64,000 bases of DNA from Deltaproteobacteria bacterium Ga0077550. Lineage in GTDB: Bacteria; Myxococcota_A; Polyangia; Nannocystales; Nannocystaceae. Both the position numbers and the translations under genes were made by a program. Shown in pieces: positions 42,472 to 51,168 of this stretch. The stretch is from positions 1 through 64,000 of the forward strand of contig LNFB01000210.1 of assembly GCA_001464385.1 (NCBI GenBank). Direction: 5' to 3'. Positions within the stretch are counted from its first letter, which is position 1. Each line of letters opens with the position of its first letter. Below the pieces are notes generated by a model. It saw nothing but the letters and a program-made list of their open reading frames with translations, was not told the origin of the DNA and made no database searches.

Positions 42472-43619
42472 CCCGACCCCGCGTCTGCGTGTTCAGCACG
42501 AACTTCCTCGAGTACAGCCAGACATTCGTGTACGACGAGCTGCGGCACCACCAGCGCTGGGACGCGTCGGTCGTGTGCCACGATCGCCGCAACGCCGATC
42601 GGTTCCCCTTCGACGATGTCCTGGTGATGGGCCGCCCGGGGCTCGTCGGCACCCTCGACGGCCTGCTGTACAAGACCATCGCCAACAGCCCGACGACGCT
42701 GCGGTGGATGAAGCAGCGGCGCTTCGATCTCCTGCACGCGCACTTCGGTCCGGGCTCGATGTACGCGCTCGGCCCCGCGACGGCGCTCGATCTGCCGCTC
42801 GTCGTGACGTACCACGGCTACGACGTGCCGCTGCTGTCGTCGCCGCAGCGCATGCGCCCCAAGTACTGGCGCTACTGGGCGGGCTCCAAGTGGATGTTCC
42901 GTCGCGTCGATCGCTTCCTCGCCGCGTCGAACGAGCTCGGCCGCATGCTCGTCGAGCTCGGCGCCCCGCCCGATCGCGTGAAGGTGTGGCGGCTGGGCGT
43001 CACCATCCCCCCGCAGTGGTCGCCGCGCGAGCTCCACGACGCGCCGCGCGTCCTCATGATCGGCCGCTTCGTCGAGAAGAAGGGCTTCGACATCGGCCTG
43101 CAGGCGTTCGCCCGCGTCGCGGCCGCTCACCCGCGCGCGATCCTGCAGATCGTCGGCGACGGCCCCGGCCGCGCGCGGCTCGAGGCGCTCGTCGCCGAGC
43201 ATCGCCTCGGCGATCGCGTGCAGCTCCTCGGGGTCCTGCCCCACGCCGAGGTGTTCGCGACCCTCGAGCGGGCCGACGTGCTGGTCGCCCCGAGCCACGT
43301 CGACGCGGACGGCAACCGCGAGTCCGGGCTGCTGGTGATCAAGGAGGCGGGCGCCCGCGGCGTCGCGTCGGTGGGCACGATCCACGGCGGCATCCCCGAG
43401 ATCATCGACGACGGCGTCACCGGCTTCCTCGTCCCCGAGAAGGACATCGAGGCGACCGCGCAGCGCCTCGGCCGCCTGCTCGGCGACGCGGCGCTGCGCC
43501 AGCGCATGGGCGTCGCGGCGCGGGCCAAGATGGAGCGGGAGTACGACATCGTCGAGCGCATCGCGGCCCTCGAGGACCACTACGACGCGGTCGTCGAGGC
43601 GCGGCGGGCCCGGTCGTGA
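42468..43619 (+). CDS. GT4-family glycosyltransferase
   Basis: 383 residues, GT-B fold. The donor half is clear: RVLMIGRFVEKKGFDIGLQA, AILQIVGDGPGRARLEALV, VQLLGVLPHAEVFATLERAD, and the conserved E-x7-E equivalent ESGLLVIKEAGARGVASVGT followed by GGIPEIIDDGVTGFLVPEKD. The N-terminal half contains FDLLHAHFGPGSMYALGPAT and VVTYHGYDVPLLSSPQRM. It is co-translated with the previous transferase (ATGA) and ends the DinB-flippase-transferase operon. The sugar and acceptor are unknown. Confidence 0.88.
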   Translation: MTRPRVCVFSTNFLEYSQTFVYDELRHHQRWDASVVCHDRRNADRFPFDDVLVMGRPGLVGTLDGLLYKTIANSPTTLRWMKQRRFDLLHAHFGPGSMYALGPATALDLPLVVTYHGYDVPLLSSPQRMRPKYWRYWAGSKWMFRRVDRFLAASNELGRMLVELGAPPDRVKVWRLGVTIPPQWSPRELHDAPRVLMIGRFVEKKGFDIGLQAFARVAAAHPRAILQIVGDGPGRARLEALVAEHRLGDRVQLLGVLPHAEVFATLERADVLVAPSHVDADGNRESGLLVIKEAGARGVASVGTIHGGIPEIIDDGVTGFLVPEKDIEATAQRLGRLLGDAALRQRMGVAARAKMEREYDIVERIAALEDHYDAVVEARRARS

Positions 43620-43694
43620 TCGAGGGGATCGGGCGGCAGGGCGCCCCGGCCGACCGCGTCAGGCGGGCGTCGCCCGACACGCCGACGATCGTTC

Positions 43695-43700
43695 TATAAC
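43695..43700 (+). promoter_or_regulatory. Possible -10 element for the acetyltransferase gene
   Basis: TATAAC lies 26 bases before the acetyltransferase ATG in an otherwise GC-rich gap that also carries an AGGGG ribosome binding site before the ATG. No good -35 is seen, so the element is tentative. Confidence 0.3.
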
Positions 43701-43726
43701 CGACGGGCAATGACAGGGGACGTGAC

Positions 43727-44698
43727 ATGACGGCGCGCCGGCTCACCACGGACCGACTCGATCTCATCACTGCCACGGCGCAGCACCTGTTGGTCGCGCA
43801 GCAGGACATGGGCAAGCTCGGCCGGCTGCTCGGCGCCGACGTGGCGATCGGCTGGCCGCCGCAGTTCCTCGACGCCGCCGCGCTGCGCTACACCCTGGAT
43901 CAGCTGCACCGCGGGCCCGACCAGATCGGCTGGTGGATGCGCTACGTCGTGCTGCGCCGCGGCCCGGGCGACCGGCCCGTGATCGTCGGCACCGCGGGCT
44001 ACAAGGGCGCGCCCAAGGACGGCCGGCTCGAGGTCGGCTACGGGATCGTCGACGAGTTCCGCAACCGCGGCTTCGCCACCGAGGCCACGCGCGCCCTGGT
44101 CGACTGGGGCTTCGACGACGCGGCGGTGCAAGAGATCGTCGCCGAGACGCTGCCGGAGCTCGGCGCGTCGATCCGCGTGCTCGAGAAGGCCGGGTTCGAG
44201 CACCGCGGCGACGGCTCCGAGCCGGGCACGATCCGCTATGTGAAGCCGCGATCGGCGTGGCTCGCCGAGGGGCCGACGTCGCGGCGCGTGCCCAAGCTGG
44301 TGCCGCCGGGCAAGGACGTCGTGGTCGCCGGGATCCCACCCGTGGCGCGCGACGTGTTCGATCGGTTCCTCGCCGAGCCGCTGCGCGACGGCGACAGCCT
44401 GCGCGCCGAGATCCGCGAGCACGTGGCGCGCATCGAGGCCGCCGCCGCCGCGAACCCCTATGTCGACGATGTGCTCGCCCGCGACATCGCCCGGGTGTGC
44501 GAGGGCCTGCTCGACGCCGTCGTCGACAGCACGCCCGAGTGGACGCGCCGGCAGATCCAGGCCGCGGCGCGCTACTTCGCCACCGAGGAGGACGGCGACA
44601 GCGACCTGTCGATCGGCGGGCTGGACGAGGACGCGGCGGTCGCGAACGCCGTCGCGGTGCACCTCGGGCGCAGCGACCTGCTCTCCGACTTGCTGTGA
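43727..44698 (+). CDS. GNAT acetyltransferase with extra C-terminal helical domain
   Basis: 323 residues. The N-terminal GNAT fold covers about residues 1-180, with VVLRRGPGDRPVIVGTAGYK, EVGYGIVDEFRNRGFATEAT (the acetyl-CoA-binding R/Q-x-x-G-x-G/A stretch, here RNRGFA) and SIRVLEKAGFEHRGDGSEPG; it resembles RimJ/RimL-type N-acetyltransferases. The remaining 140 residues are helical (ARDIARVCEGLLDAVVDSTP, WTRRQIQAAARYFATEEDGD, DEDAAVANAVAVHLGRSDLL) and look like the segment seen next to DUF1232 in other proteins. The fusion is unusual. It begins 107 bases after the transferase gene. Confidence 0.8.
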   Translation: MTARRLTTDRLDLITATAQHLLVAQQDMGKLGRLLGADVAIGWPPQFLDAAALRYTLDQLHRGPDQIGWWMRYVVLRRGPGDRPVIVGTAGYKGAPKDGRLEVGYGIVDEFRNRGFATEATRALVDWGFDDAAVQEIVAETLPELGASIRVLEKAGFEHRGDGSEPGTIRYVKPRSAWLAEGPTSRRVPKLVPPGKDVVVAGIPPVARDVFDRFLAEPLRDGDSLRAEIREHVARIEAAAAANPYVDDVLARDIARVCEGLLDAVVDSTPEWTRRQIQAAARYFATEEDGDSDLSIGGLDEDAAVANAVAVHLGRSDLLSDLL

Positions 44699-44727
44699 TC
44701 GCACCGGGCTGACCCCGCCCAGGTCCG

Positions 44728-45972
44728 TCACCGCCGCAGGCCGACGACGCCCCACGGCGCGATCCAGATCCGATCGTCGACGCGATGGGCGAGCTCGGCC
44801 CCGCTGGCGAGCTCGCCGTCCCAAGGCGGCGTCACGCGGACGGTGAGGGGCTCCGCGGCGGAATTCACCAGCCACAGCCACGTCGCGTCGCCGAAGCGGA
44901 GCTCGACGCTCGCGAGCGACGGCCAGCGCTGTTGCGCCTCGCCGGCGACGAAGTCGATCACCGCGGGGCCGTCGACGAGCTCGACGGTGTGATCGCGACA
45001 GCGCACGCCGTCGCGCAGGACGGCGCCGAGCTGGGCCGCGCCGTGGAGTTCGCGCGCGACCGCACCGTACGCGGCTCGGTACGCGTCGAACGCCGCGAAG
45101 TTCGGGCGCCGCCAGCCGGAGTAGACCAGCACGCCGTCGGCCCCGCCGAGCAGCGCAGACAGGACGTCGTGGCGCGCCCAGGCCTCGATGGCCGCGGGGC
45201 CGCTCGGATCCTCGAACATCTCGGGCAGCACCCAGCTGTCGCGCGACGGACCAGCGGCCTCGACCTGCTCGGCCGTGCTCCACCGCACCCACGCCCGACG
45301 GTCGCGGAAGCCCGAGAAGTTGGCGTAGGTGCCCTTGGCGACGATGTCGAACGACGGCATCGCGGCGCGCAGCTGATCGGCGTCGCGATCGTTGGGCTGG
45401 TAGCCGACGATGGGCCGTTGCTTCGGATCGTGGGCGAGGATCGCCTCGCGGGCGATCCGTAGGTACGCGAGCTCGTCGTCCCGCCAGTACCGCAGCTCCT
45501 CGGGCATCACGTACCACACGGCGATCGCCGGGTGATCGACCACCGCGTCGACGGCCGCGCCGATCTCCGCGCGGGTCGTCTCCTCGTCCCACGCGATCGT
45601 CCGCTCGGCGCCGAAGCGCTGGTTGTCGTAGCCGACGGGGAACACGACCGCGAGCCCGGCCGCGGCCGCCGCGTCGAGCAGCGCGCGATCCGGCGCGGGC
45701 ACGTACCACGGCCCGACCATCGTGAAGCCGTCGGCGGCGAGCGCAGGGAAATCGGCGACCGCCGGCGAGTAGATCCCGAAGGGAATCGGCGCCGCGACAC
45801 TGCGGGGTGATCCGACGACCGCCGCGCACGACGGAGGTTCCACCGTGGGCCGCGGCGCGAGGCGGGGGCTCGCGGTCGGCGGCTCGAGCGGACCGCACGC
45901 GAGCGCCAGCGCGAGCAGGAGCGCCGGCCCCCCGGGCTCGCGAGGGGTCGATGGCCTCACCTGCGCTCCCAT
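44728..45972 (-). CDS. Lipoprotein with TIM-barrel glycoside-hydrolase-like domain
   Basis: About 414 residues. The N-terminal signal GGPALLLALALACGP ends in a lipobox Cys. The domain then has strands of a TIM barrel: FGIYSPAVADFPALAADGFT, MVGPWYVPAPDRALLDAAAA, VWYVMPEELRYWRDDELAYL (adjacent acidic residues at the active-site face), PIVGYQPNDRDADQLRAAMP and GVLVYSGWRRPNFAAFDAYR. It resembles GH-A-clan hydrolases but no exact family is assigned. A beta domain ends the protein (ELRFGDATWLWLVNSAAEPL). The gene is convergent with the acetyltransferase and probably processes or binds surface polysaccharide, by context. Confidence 0.7.
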   Translation of the reverse strand: MGAQVRPSTPREPGGPALLLALALACGPLEPPTASPRLAPRPTVEPPSCAAVVGSPRSVAAPIPFGIYSPAVADFPALAADGFTMVGPWYVPAPDRALLDAAAAAGLAVVFPVGYDNQRFGAERTIAWDEETTRAEIGAAVDAVVDHPAIAVWYVMPEELRYWRDDELAYLRIAREAILAHDPKQRPIVGYQPNDRDADQLRAAMPSFDIVAKGTYANFSGFRDRRAWVRWSTAEQVEAAGPSRDSWVLPEMFEDPSGPAAIEAWARHDVLSALLGGADGVLVYSGWRRPNFAAFDAYRAAYGAVARELHGAAQLGAVLRDGVRCRDHTVELVDGPAVIDFVAGEAQQRWPSLASVELRFGDATWLWLVNSAAEPLTVRVTPPWDGELASGAELAHRVDDRIWIAPWGVVGLRR

Positions 45973-46042
45973 GCCATCGCCGCGCGCCGCCGCAACCACC
46001 CGCCCCATCGTGGGCCACCGCCGGCACCGAACAGCTACACCC

Positions 46043-47302
46043 GTGCAGCGCAGCAACGAAGCACACGCCCGTCCCACCACCGTGCTCACCGTCGCGTCCC
46101 CGCTGGCGACCGCGCCGACCGAGCTCGGCGATCCCGGCCGCCCGTGGCCGGCGTGGCCGGTCTTCGGCGCCGACGAGATCGCCGCCGCGTCCGCGGTGCT
46201 CGCCAGCGGCAAGGTCAACTACTGGACCGGCGAGGACGGCCGCGCCTTCGAACGCGAGTTCGCCCGCTGGCACGGGGTCGAGCACGCGATCGCCCTGGCC
46301 AACGGCACGCTCGCGCTCGAGCTGGCCCTGTACGCCCTCGACGTCGGGCCCGGCGACGAGGTCATCGTGCCGGCGCGCACCTTCATCGCCAGCGCGAGCG
46401 CTGCCGTGGCGCGCGGCGCCCGGGTCGTGTGCGCCGACGTCGATCGCGACAGCGGCACGCTCACCGCGGCCACCGTCGAGGCGGCCCTCACCCCGAACAC
46501 CCGCGCGGTGATCGTCGTGCACCTCGGTGGCTGGCCCGCCGACGTCGACGCGATCCGCACCGTCTGCGAGCCCCGGGGCATCGCGATCGTCGAGGACTGC
46601 GCGCAATCCCACGGCGCCTTCCTGCGCGGCCGCGCGACCGGTGCCCTCGGCGACATCGCGGCCTTCTCGTTCTGTCAGGACAAGATCATGACGACCGGCG
46701 GCGAGGGCGGCATGGTCACCACCTCGAAGAGCGCGCTGTGGTCCAAGATGTGGAGCTACAAGGATCACGGCAAGGACTGGGACGCGGTGCACCGCACCGA
46801 CCACCCGCCGGGCTTCCGCTGGCTGCACCGCAGCTTCGGCAGCAACTACCGCCTCACCGAGATGCAGTCCGCGATCGGACGGATCCAGCTCGCCAAGCTC
46901 GAGCAGTGGTCGGACCGGCGGCGTCGCAGCGCGACCCGCCTGCGCGACGGCCTCGCGGACCTCCCCGCGCTGCGGATCCCGTGGCCGGGCGACGAGGTGC
47001 AGCACGCGTTCTACCGGCTGTACGCCTACGTCGATTCCTCACGGCTGCGCGACGACTGGACCCGCGATCGGATCGCGCAGGTCATCACCGCCGCGGGCGT
47101 GCCGTGCATGCAGGGCAGCTGCGGCGAGATCTACCGCGAGCAGGCGTTCCCCACCGCGTGGCGCCCCGAGGCCCCGCTCCCGGTGGCCGCGGAGCTGGGC
47201 CGCACGAGCCTCGCGATGCTCGTGCACCCGACGCTCGGGGACGACGACATGGATCACGCGCTGGGGGTGATCCGCCAGGTCGTCGCGACGGCGAGCCGCT
47301 GA
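46043..47302 (+). CDS. DegT/DnrJ/EryC1-family sugar aminotransferase
   Basis: About 419 residues from GTG 46043 (GTG 46082 would remove 13). The fold-type I PLP enzyme has ANGTLALELALYALDVGPGD, VIVPARTFIASASAAVARGA and FADVD-type Asp (VVCADVDRDSG). The Schiff-base Lys is in FSFCQDKIMTTGGEGGMVTT and a substrate-contact stretch in GSNYRLTEMQSAIGRIQLAK. Such enzymes aminate keto-sugar nucleotides to make amino sugars for O-antigen or exopolysaccharides. Its location beside two glycosyltransferases, the flippase and the TIM-barrel lipoprotein supports a role in the same surface glycan. Confidence 0.9.
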   Translation: MQRSNEAHARPTTVLTVASPLATAPTELGDPGRPWPAWPVFGADEIAAASAVLASGKVNYWTGEDGRAFEREFARWHGVEHAIALANGTLALELALYALDVGPGDEVIVPARTFIASASAAVARGARVVCADVDRDSGTLTAATVEAALTPNTRAVIVVHLGGWPADVDAIRTVCEPRGIAIVEDCAQSHGAFLRGRATGALGDIAAFSFCQDKIMTTGGEGGMVTTSKSALWSKMWSYKDHGKDWDAVHRTDHPPGFRWLHRSFGSNYRLTEMQSAIGRIQLAKLEQWSDRRRRSATRLRDGLADLPALRIPWPGDEVQHAFYRLYAYVDSSRLRDDWTRDRIAQVITAAGVPCMQGSCGEIYREQAFPTAWRPEAPLPVAAELGRTSLAMLVHPTLGDDDMDHALGVIRQVVATASR

Positions 47303-47350
47303 ACGGCGGACCGACCGAGATTTTTTGAAGCGGACCGGGCCCGCCGACGT

Positions 47351-48043
47351 ATGGACGGGGTCATGCCCGACGATCCTGCGCGCGCCCGGAAGTACCTCGG
47401 GTTCTTCAACGGATCCAACGAGGCCGAGCGGATCTTCCTCGCAGAGCTGCCGCAGGTGACGCAGTTCGTGAACCTCCGCCTGCGCGATCGCGGCTACACG
47501 TTCACCCTGTCGCAGGCCGAGGTCGCCATCAACTTCATCACCGAGGGCGGCTACTTCGCGCTCGAGGGCGACGTCACCGCGGGGCTCGACGCGTTCCAGT
47601 ACCTCGGGGTCGACAACTACTTCGGGATGCGCGAGGTGTACCGCGGCTGGGTGCCGGGCTACGTCGACGCCCTCGCCAGCCAGGCGACCAACCGGGTGTG
47701 CACGCAGAACGAGAAGGGCGAGCCGGTGTGCACCCTGACCGGGCTCTCGTTCCGCGAGGGGCTCTACCTCAACGCCGGCGCGTTCGCGTACCACGCCGCC
47801 ATGGCGTCGCGTGACATCCCCAAGTACGCGGAGCTACCCCTGCTCGCCCGGTTCTTCTGGGCGACGATCTACTACAACTCCGGGATCGGGCACGGCCGCA
47901 GCCTCGTTCGGCAACACGGCGTCGACTACTACAAGCTCGGGTGGAGCGGCGCCGCGAACAACCGCGTGCCGCGGTTCAACGCGACGTGGCGCACGCGCAG
48001 CCTCGACCTGCTCCTCACCCAACTTCCCGCGATGGGGCAGTGA
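47351..48043 (+). CDS. Uncharacterised protein, lysozyme-like resemblance only
   Basis: 230 residues from ATG 47351 without a signal peptide. Distinct stretches are FLAELPQVTQFVNLRLRDRG, FTLSQAEVAINFITEGGYFA (a helix with a single Glu such as precedes catalytic loops in lysozyme-like folds), YLGVDNYFGMREVYRGWVPG and FWATIYYNSGIGHGRSLVRQ. The last, with a Y-Y-N-S-G motif, resembles segments in transglycosylase-like proteins, but I cannot assign a family. The reading frame stops at TGA 48041 and continues open in the same frame for 51 more codons, so the annotated end may not be the true one. Confidence 0.55.
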   Translation: MDGVMPDDPARARKYLGFFNGSNEAERIFLAELPQVTQFVNLRLRDRGYTFTLSQAEVAINFITEGGYFALEGDVTAGLDAFQYLGVDNYFGMREVYRGWVPGYVDALASQATNRVCTQNEKGEPVCTLTGLSFREGLYLNAGAFAYHAAMASRDIPKYAELPLLARFFWATIYYNSGIGHGRSLVRQHGVDYYKLGWSGAANNRVPRFNATWRTRSLDLLLTQLPAMGQ

Positions 48044-48199
48044 CGCGTCGGGTTCGGCGAACCGAACCCGGCGGTGTGGAAGGCGGCGCTGCACCACCTG
48101 GGCGAGCTCGCGACGCCCGAGCTGCGGCGCCCGATGGAGCGCGCGTCGGCCGAGGCGACCGCGCGGATCGTCGCCGCGATCGCGGCGTGTCGGGGCTAG
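48044..48199 (+). pseudogene. In-frame coding-like tail after the TGA stop
   Basis: Directly after TGA 48041, the same frame stays open for 51 codons to TAG 48197. It reads VGFGEPNPAVWKAALHHLGE and then ELRRPMERASAEATARIV. Nearly every codon (about 49 of 51) ends in G or C, like real genes here, and the peptide is helical. It could be the original C-terminus of the preceding protein cut by a TGA mutation, a read-through extension, a sequencing error, or a small separate ORF starting at GTG 48074. Its stop overlaps the convergent lipoprotein stop. Confidence 0.5.
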
Positions 48200-48720
48200 A
48201 ACTCGCAGAGGTCGCCGACGCACGCGTACGGATCGGGCACGCACAGCCCCCCGCAATCGGCACCGCCGTCGTTCGGATCGCAGTCGTCGCGCGGGTCGTC
48301 CTCGCAGATGAAGCCCTCGGCGCAGGGGATCCCCGCGATGCCGCCGCACGCCACGGGCAAGATGCAGATGCCCGAGCAGTCGGCACCGCCGTCGTCGGGA
48401 TCGCAGTCGTCGCTCGGATCGTCGACGCAGACCTGCCGCTTTCGCGGACACCCGAGGTTGGCGAAGCCGCCACACGTCGGCGGACCGACGCAGATGCCGC
48501 TGCAGTCGGCACCGCCGGTCTTCGGGCTGCAATCGTCGCTCGGGTCGTCGATGCAGCTCGATCCCGCCGGACACGGGATGCCGGCGATGCCGCCACAGAA
48601 CTGGCCGTCGCCCCAGCTCCGGAAGGCCTCGCGATCGCGATCCTCCTCGATGCTGCACGCCGCCGCCACAAGGCCCGCAAGGGCCACCAGAAGAGCTCCA
48701 CCTCGTCGGATCATCGTCAC
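48196..48720 (-). CDS. Cys-rich repeat lipoprotein
   Basis: 174 residues. Lipobox signal LLVALAGLVAAACS precedes four repeats of about 35 residues. They follow GGIAGIPCPAGSSCIDDPSD, GGFANLGCPRKRQVCVDDPS and GGIAGIPCAEGFICEDDPRD, each completed by D-C-x-P-x-x-G-G-A-D-C-S-G-I-C-like segments; a shortened unit ends the protein. The regular Cys spacing suggests a rigid, disulphide-bonded extracellular stalk. No catalytic site is seen. It converges on the unknown gene with overlapping stop codons (CTAG). Confidence 0.75.
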   Translation of the reverse strand: MTMIRRGGALLVALAGLVAAACSIEEDRDREAFRSWGDGQFCGGIAGIPCPAGSSCIDDPSDDCSPKTGGADCSGICVGPPTCGGFANLGCPRKRQVCVDDPSDDCDPDDGGADCSGICILPVACGGIAGIPCAEGFICEDDPRDDCDPNDGGADCGGLCVPDPYACVGDLCEF

Positions 48721-49042
48721 TCCTCGACGCCGGGGTGAGTTCGCAGCGCGGGCACATCACCCACGCGCGAGGCCGACATCGACGTGGCGAGTGTGCCGCG
48801 AACGCGCCCCGAGCCGGCGTGTTTTTGCGGTGAGGCCGTGCACCGCGACGTTTGGATCGATCGAAGGGCCGCGCATGCGACCGCGTTCGATCTCGACCTT
48901 CGGATCGGCCGACGCGCCCGTCTGTCCCTTGGATCGCGCGCGCCCTGTAAGTCGCCCCGACGCGCACCCGTTTCCCCGGCGCTCGCCCGCCGTCGTCCGC
49001 GTCCCCCCGGGCGCGCCACTGGCCGGGTGCCCCAGGGGTTCC
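48721..49042. other. Gene-free stretch between divergent genes
   Basis: About 320 bases between the Cys-rich lipoprotein and the VIT/vWA gene. It should hold promoters for both, but I see no clear -35/-10 pair. It includes TTTTTGCGG near 48820 and an AGGGG ribosome binding site directly before the ATG at 49043. No ORF or repeat is supported. Confidence 0.5.
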
Positions 49043-51124
49043 ATGCTCGCGCTGCACTTCGCCGCCGCCGTCGGTGCGCTCACGCTCGCCTGTTCCATCG
49101 CCGTGGTGGAGGCTGCGCCCCCACGCGAGGCCCTCGCGCCGGCGCCCGTGCTCGGTCGCTTCGACTTCGGCGATCCCGAGAGGCTGCCCTTGGTGCGCCA
49201 GACGCTCGCGGTCGAGATCGACGGCCAGCACGCGCGCACCGTGTCGAACCTCGTGCACCGCAACGCCTTGGATGGCCGCATCGAGGGGCTCGCGACGCTC
49301 GAGCTCGCCGAGTCGGCGCGCGTCACCGGCTTCTCGTATTGGAACGGCGGCGAGCGGATCGTCGGCGAGGTCCTGCCCCGCGGCACCGCGCGGGCGATCT
49401 ACGACGAGACCGTCGGACGCCGCCGCGACCCGGGGCTGCTGGAGCAGACCGGGCCCGGGCAGTACTCGCTCGAGGTGTTCCCGATCGAGCCCGGGGAGCG
49501 CAAGCGGACCCAGTTCGCGTGGGCGCAGTGGCTCGAACAGCACGCCGGCCTCGTCTCGTACCGAGCCCCGCTCGCCGACGCGGGCGCGGAGGTGAGCGTC
49601 GAGATCGCCGACGGGCGCGGCATCTCCGGGCTGCGCTCGGACTCCCATACCCTGCGCGTGACGACGAAGGATGGGCGCACGCGCGTGACGGGCAAGGCCC
49701 AATCGACGACGACCCGCGAGCTCCACCTGCAGTGGACCGTCGGCGCGCCGCCGATGACGATGCACGGCTGGGTCCACCGCGAGCGCGGCGACGACGGCTA
49801 CGTGCTCCTCCACGTCGCCGCGCCGGCCCCCGACGCCGCGGCGCGCGTCGCCAAGGACGTCACGCTCGTGCTCGACGAGTCCGGCAGCATGGAGGGCGAG
49901 CCGCTCGCCAACGGCAAGGCCGCCGCCGCTGCGATCGTCGAGCGGCTGGACGCCGCCGATCGCATCAACGTGGTGTTGTTCGACGATCGCGTCGAGGCCC
50001 TGTTCGACGCCCCGCGCCCGGTCACGGCCGAGGTGCGGAGGAAGGCCGCGCGGTTCATCGACGGCGCGGGCAACGGCGGCGGGACCAACGTCGCCCTCGC
50101 GCTCGAGGCCGCGCTCGCCCGGCAGTCGGACGACGCTCGCCCGAAATCGGTGCTCCTGTTGACCGACGGCGAGTCGCCGCGCGAGCCCGCGTTCGCGGCG
50201 GTCGAGGCCGACACGCGCGACGTCCGGCTGTTCACGATCGGCGTCGGCGCGCACGTCGACACCGCCGCGCTGCAGCGGCTCGCGGCGCTCAAGCGCGGGC
50301 GGTACACGCCCATCGCCACGGCCGCGGAGATCCGCCCCGCGATGCGGCAGCTGTACACGCGCATGGCCGCGCCGGTGTTCGTGGGCCTGGCCCTCGCCGC
50401 CGAGGGGCCGACGCTCGTGCGCACGTACCCGGCGACGCTGCCGGACCTCTTCGCCGGCGACGAGCTCGTGATCGCGGCCCGGGTCCAGGGCGACGGCGAG
50501 CTCGACGTTCGCCTCACCGGCACGACGACCGCGGGCGCGAAGACGCTGCGACACACGCTGAACGTCCCACCGGCCGCGGAGCGCCCGTGGGTGGGATCGA
50601 TGTGGGCGCGGGCGCGGATCGAGGACCTGCTGACGCGGCTCGCGCTGGCGCCCAGGGACGCGGACGCGCCCGAGCGCATCGAGGAGGTGACGAGACTCGG
50701 CGTGACCTACGACCTCGTGACGCCGTACACCTCGTTCCTGGCCATCCCGGAGTCCGAGCTCACCGCGCGCACGCGCGAGCTCCTCGAGCGTGGACGCGCC
50801 GGCGACGACGTCAGCCGCGCGGACACTTCTGTGGGACGCGTCGTGAACATGGAGGAGTTCCGCAACATCCCCGTGGGCCGTGGGACGAACCGCGACTTCA
50901 CCTCGGTCACCGAGTCCTCCGCGACCGCCGCTCGCGACAGCACCGGCATCCGCCTCGCGGGCACGACGGCGAGCGAGTCGGACTACACGGTCGATCCGTC
51001 CCCGCCCGCCGCGCCGCGGGCGGGCTGCGCCCACTGCAGCGCCGGTGACGACGGATCCGGCCCCACCGCGGTGCTCGTGCTGGTCGTGGTCGCGCTCGCC
51101 CGGCGACGCCGCGGCGCGGCCTGA
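49043..51124 (+). CDS. VIT/vWA domain protein with TonB-plug-like segment and MYXO-CTERM tail
   Basis: 693 residues. A signal peptide (ALHFAAAVGALTLACSIAVV) leads to a VIT domain (VEIDGQHARTVSNLVHRNAL, GFSYWNGGERIVGEVLPRGT, SLEVFPIEPGERKRTQFAWA). A vWA domain follows with a MIDAS-type LVLDESGSMEGEPLANGKAA (D-x-S-x-S) and LLLTDGESP. Near residue 600 it has MEEFRNIPVGRGTNRDFTSV then GIRLAGTTASESDYTVD, which is the consensus of the TonB-receptor plug region in myxobacteria, an unexpected insertion. The C-terminus GCAHCSAGDDGSGPTAVLVL followed by a helix and RRRR is a MYXO-CTERM tail. Probably a cell-surface adhesin or TonB-linked sensor; the combination has no obvious precedent. Confidence 0.85.
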   Translation: MLALHFAAAVGALTLACSIAVVEAAPPREALAPAPVLGRFDFGDPERLPLVRQTLAVEIDGQHARTVSNLVHRNALDGRIEGLATLELAESARVTGFSYWNGGERIVGEVLPRGTARAIYDETVGRRRDPGLLEQTGPGQYSLEVFPIEPGERKRTQFAWAQWLEQHAGLVSYRAPLADAGAEVSVEIADGRGISGLRSDSHTLRVTTKDGRTRVTGKAQSTTTRELHLQWTVGAPPMTMHGWVHRERGDDGYVLLHVAAPAPDAAARVAKDVTLVLDESGSMEGEPLANGKAAAAAIVERLDAADRINVVLFDDRVEALFDAPRPVTAEVRRKAARFIDGAGNGGGTNVALALEAALARQSDDARPKSVLLLTDGESPREPAFAAVEADTRDVRLFTIGVGAHVDTAALQRLAALKRGRYTPIATAAEIRPAMRQLYTRMAAPVFVGLALAAEGPTLVRTYPATLPDLFAGDELVIAARVQGDGELDVRLTGTTTAGAKTLRHTLNVPPAAERPWVGSMWARARIEDLLTRLALAPRDADAPERIEEVTRLGVTYDLVTPYTSFLAIPESELTARTRELLERGRAGDDVSRADTSVGRVVNMEEFRNIPVGRGTNRDFTSVTESSATAARDSTGIRLAGTTASESDYTVDPSPPAAPRAGCAHCSAGDDGSGPTAVLVLVVVALARRRRGAA

Positions 51125-51168
51125 CGCGCGGGGCCAGCCGCAGCGTCCGCGGTGCTACACTGGCGGCC

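Noticed and set aside
43694..47005. 3.3-kb minus-strand open frame across the acetyltransferase and aminotransferase
   Set aside because: Plus-strand GNAT and DegT motifs are intact over the same bases. The TIM-barrel lipoprotein lies on the same strand in another frame.
47834..51034. 3.2-kb minus-strand frame across the VIT/vWA gene
   Set aside because: The plus strand has vWA MIDAS, VIT and MYXO-CTERM motifs; the minus frame is low-complexity.
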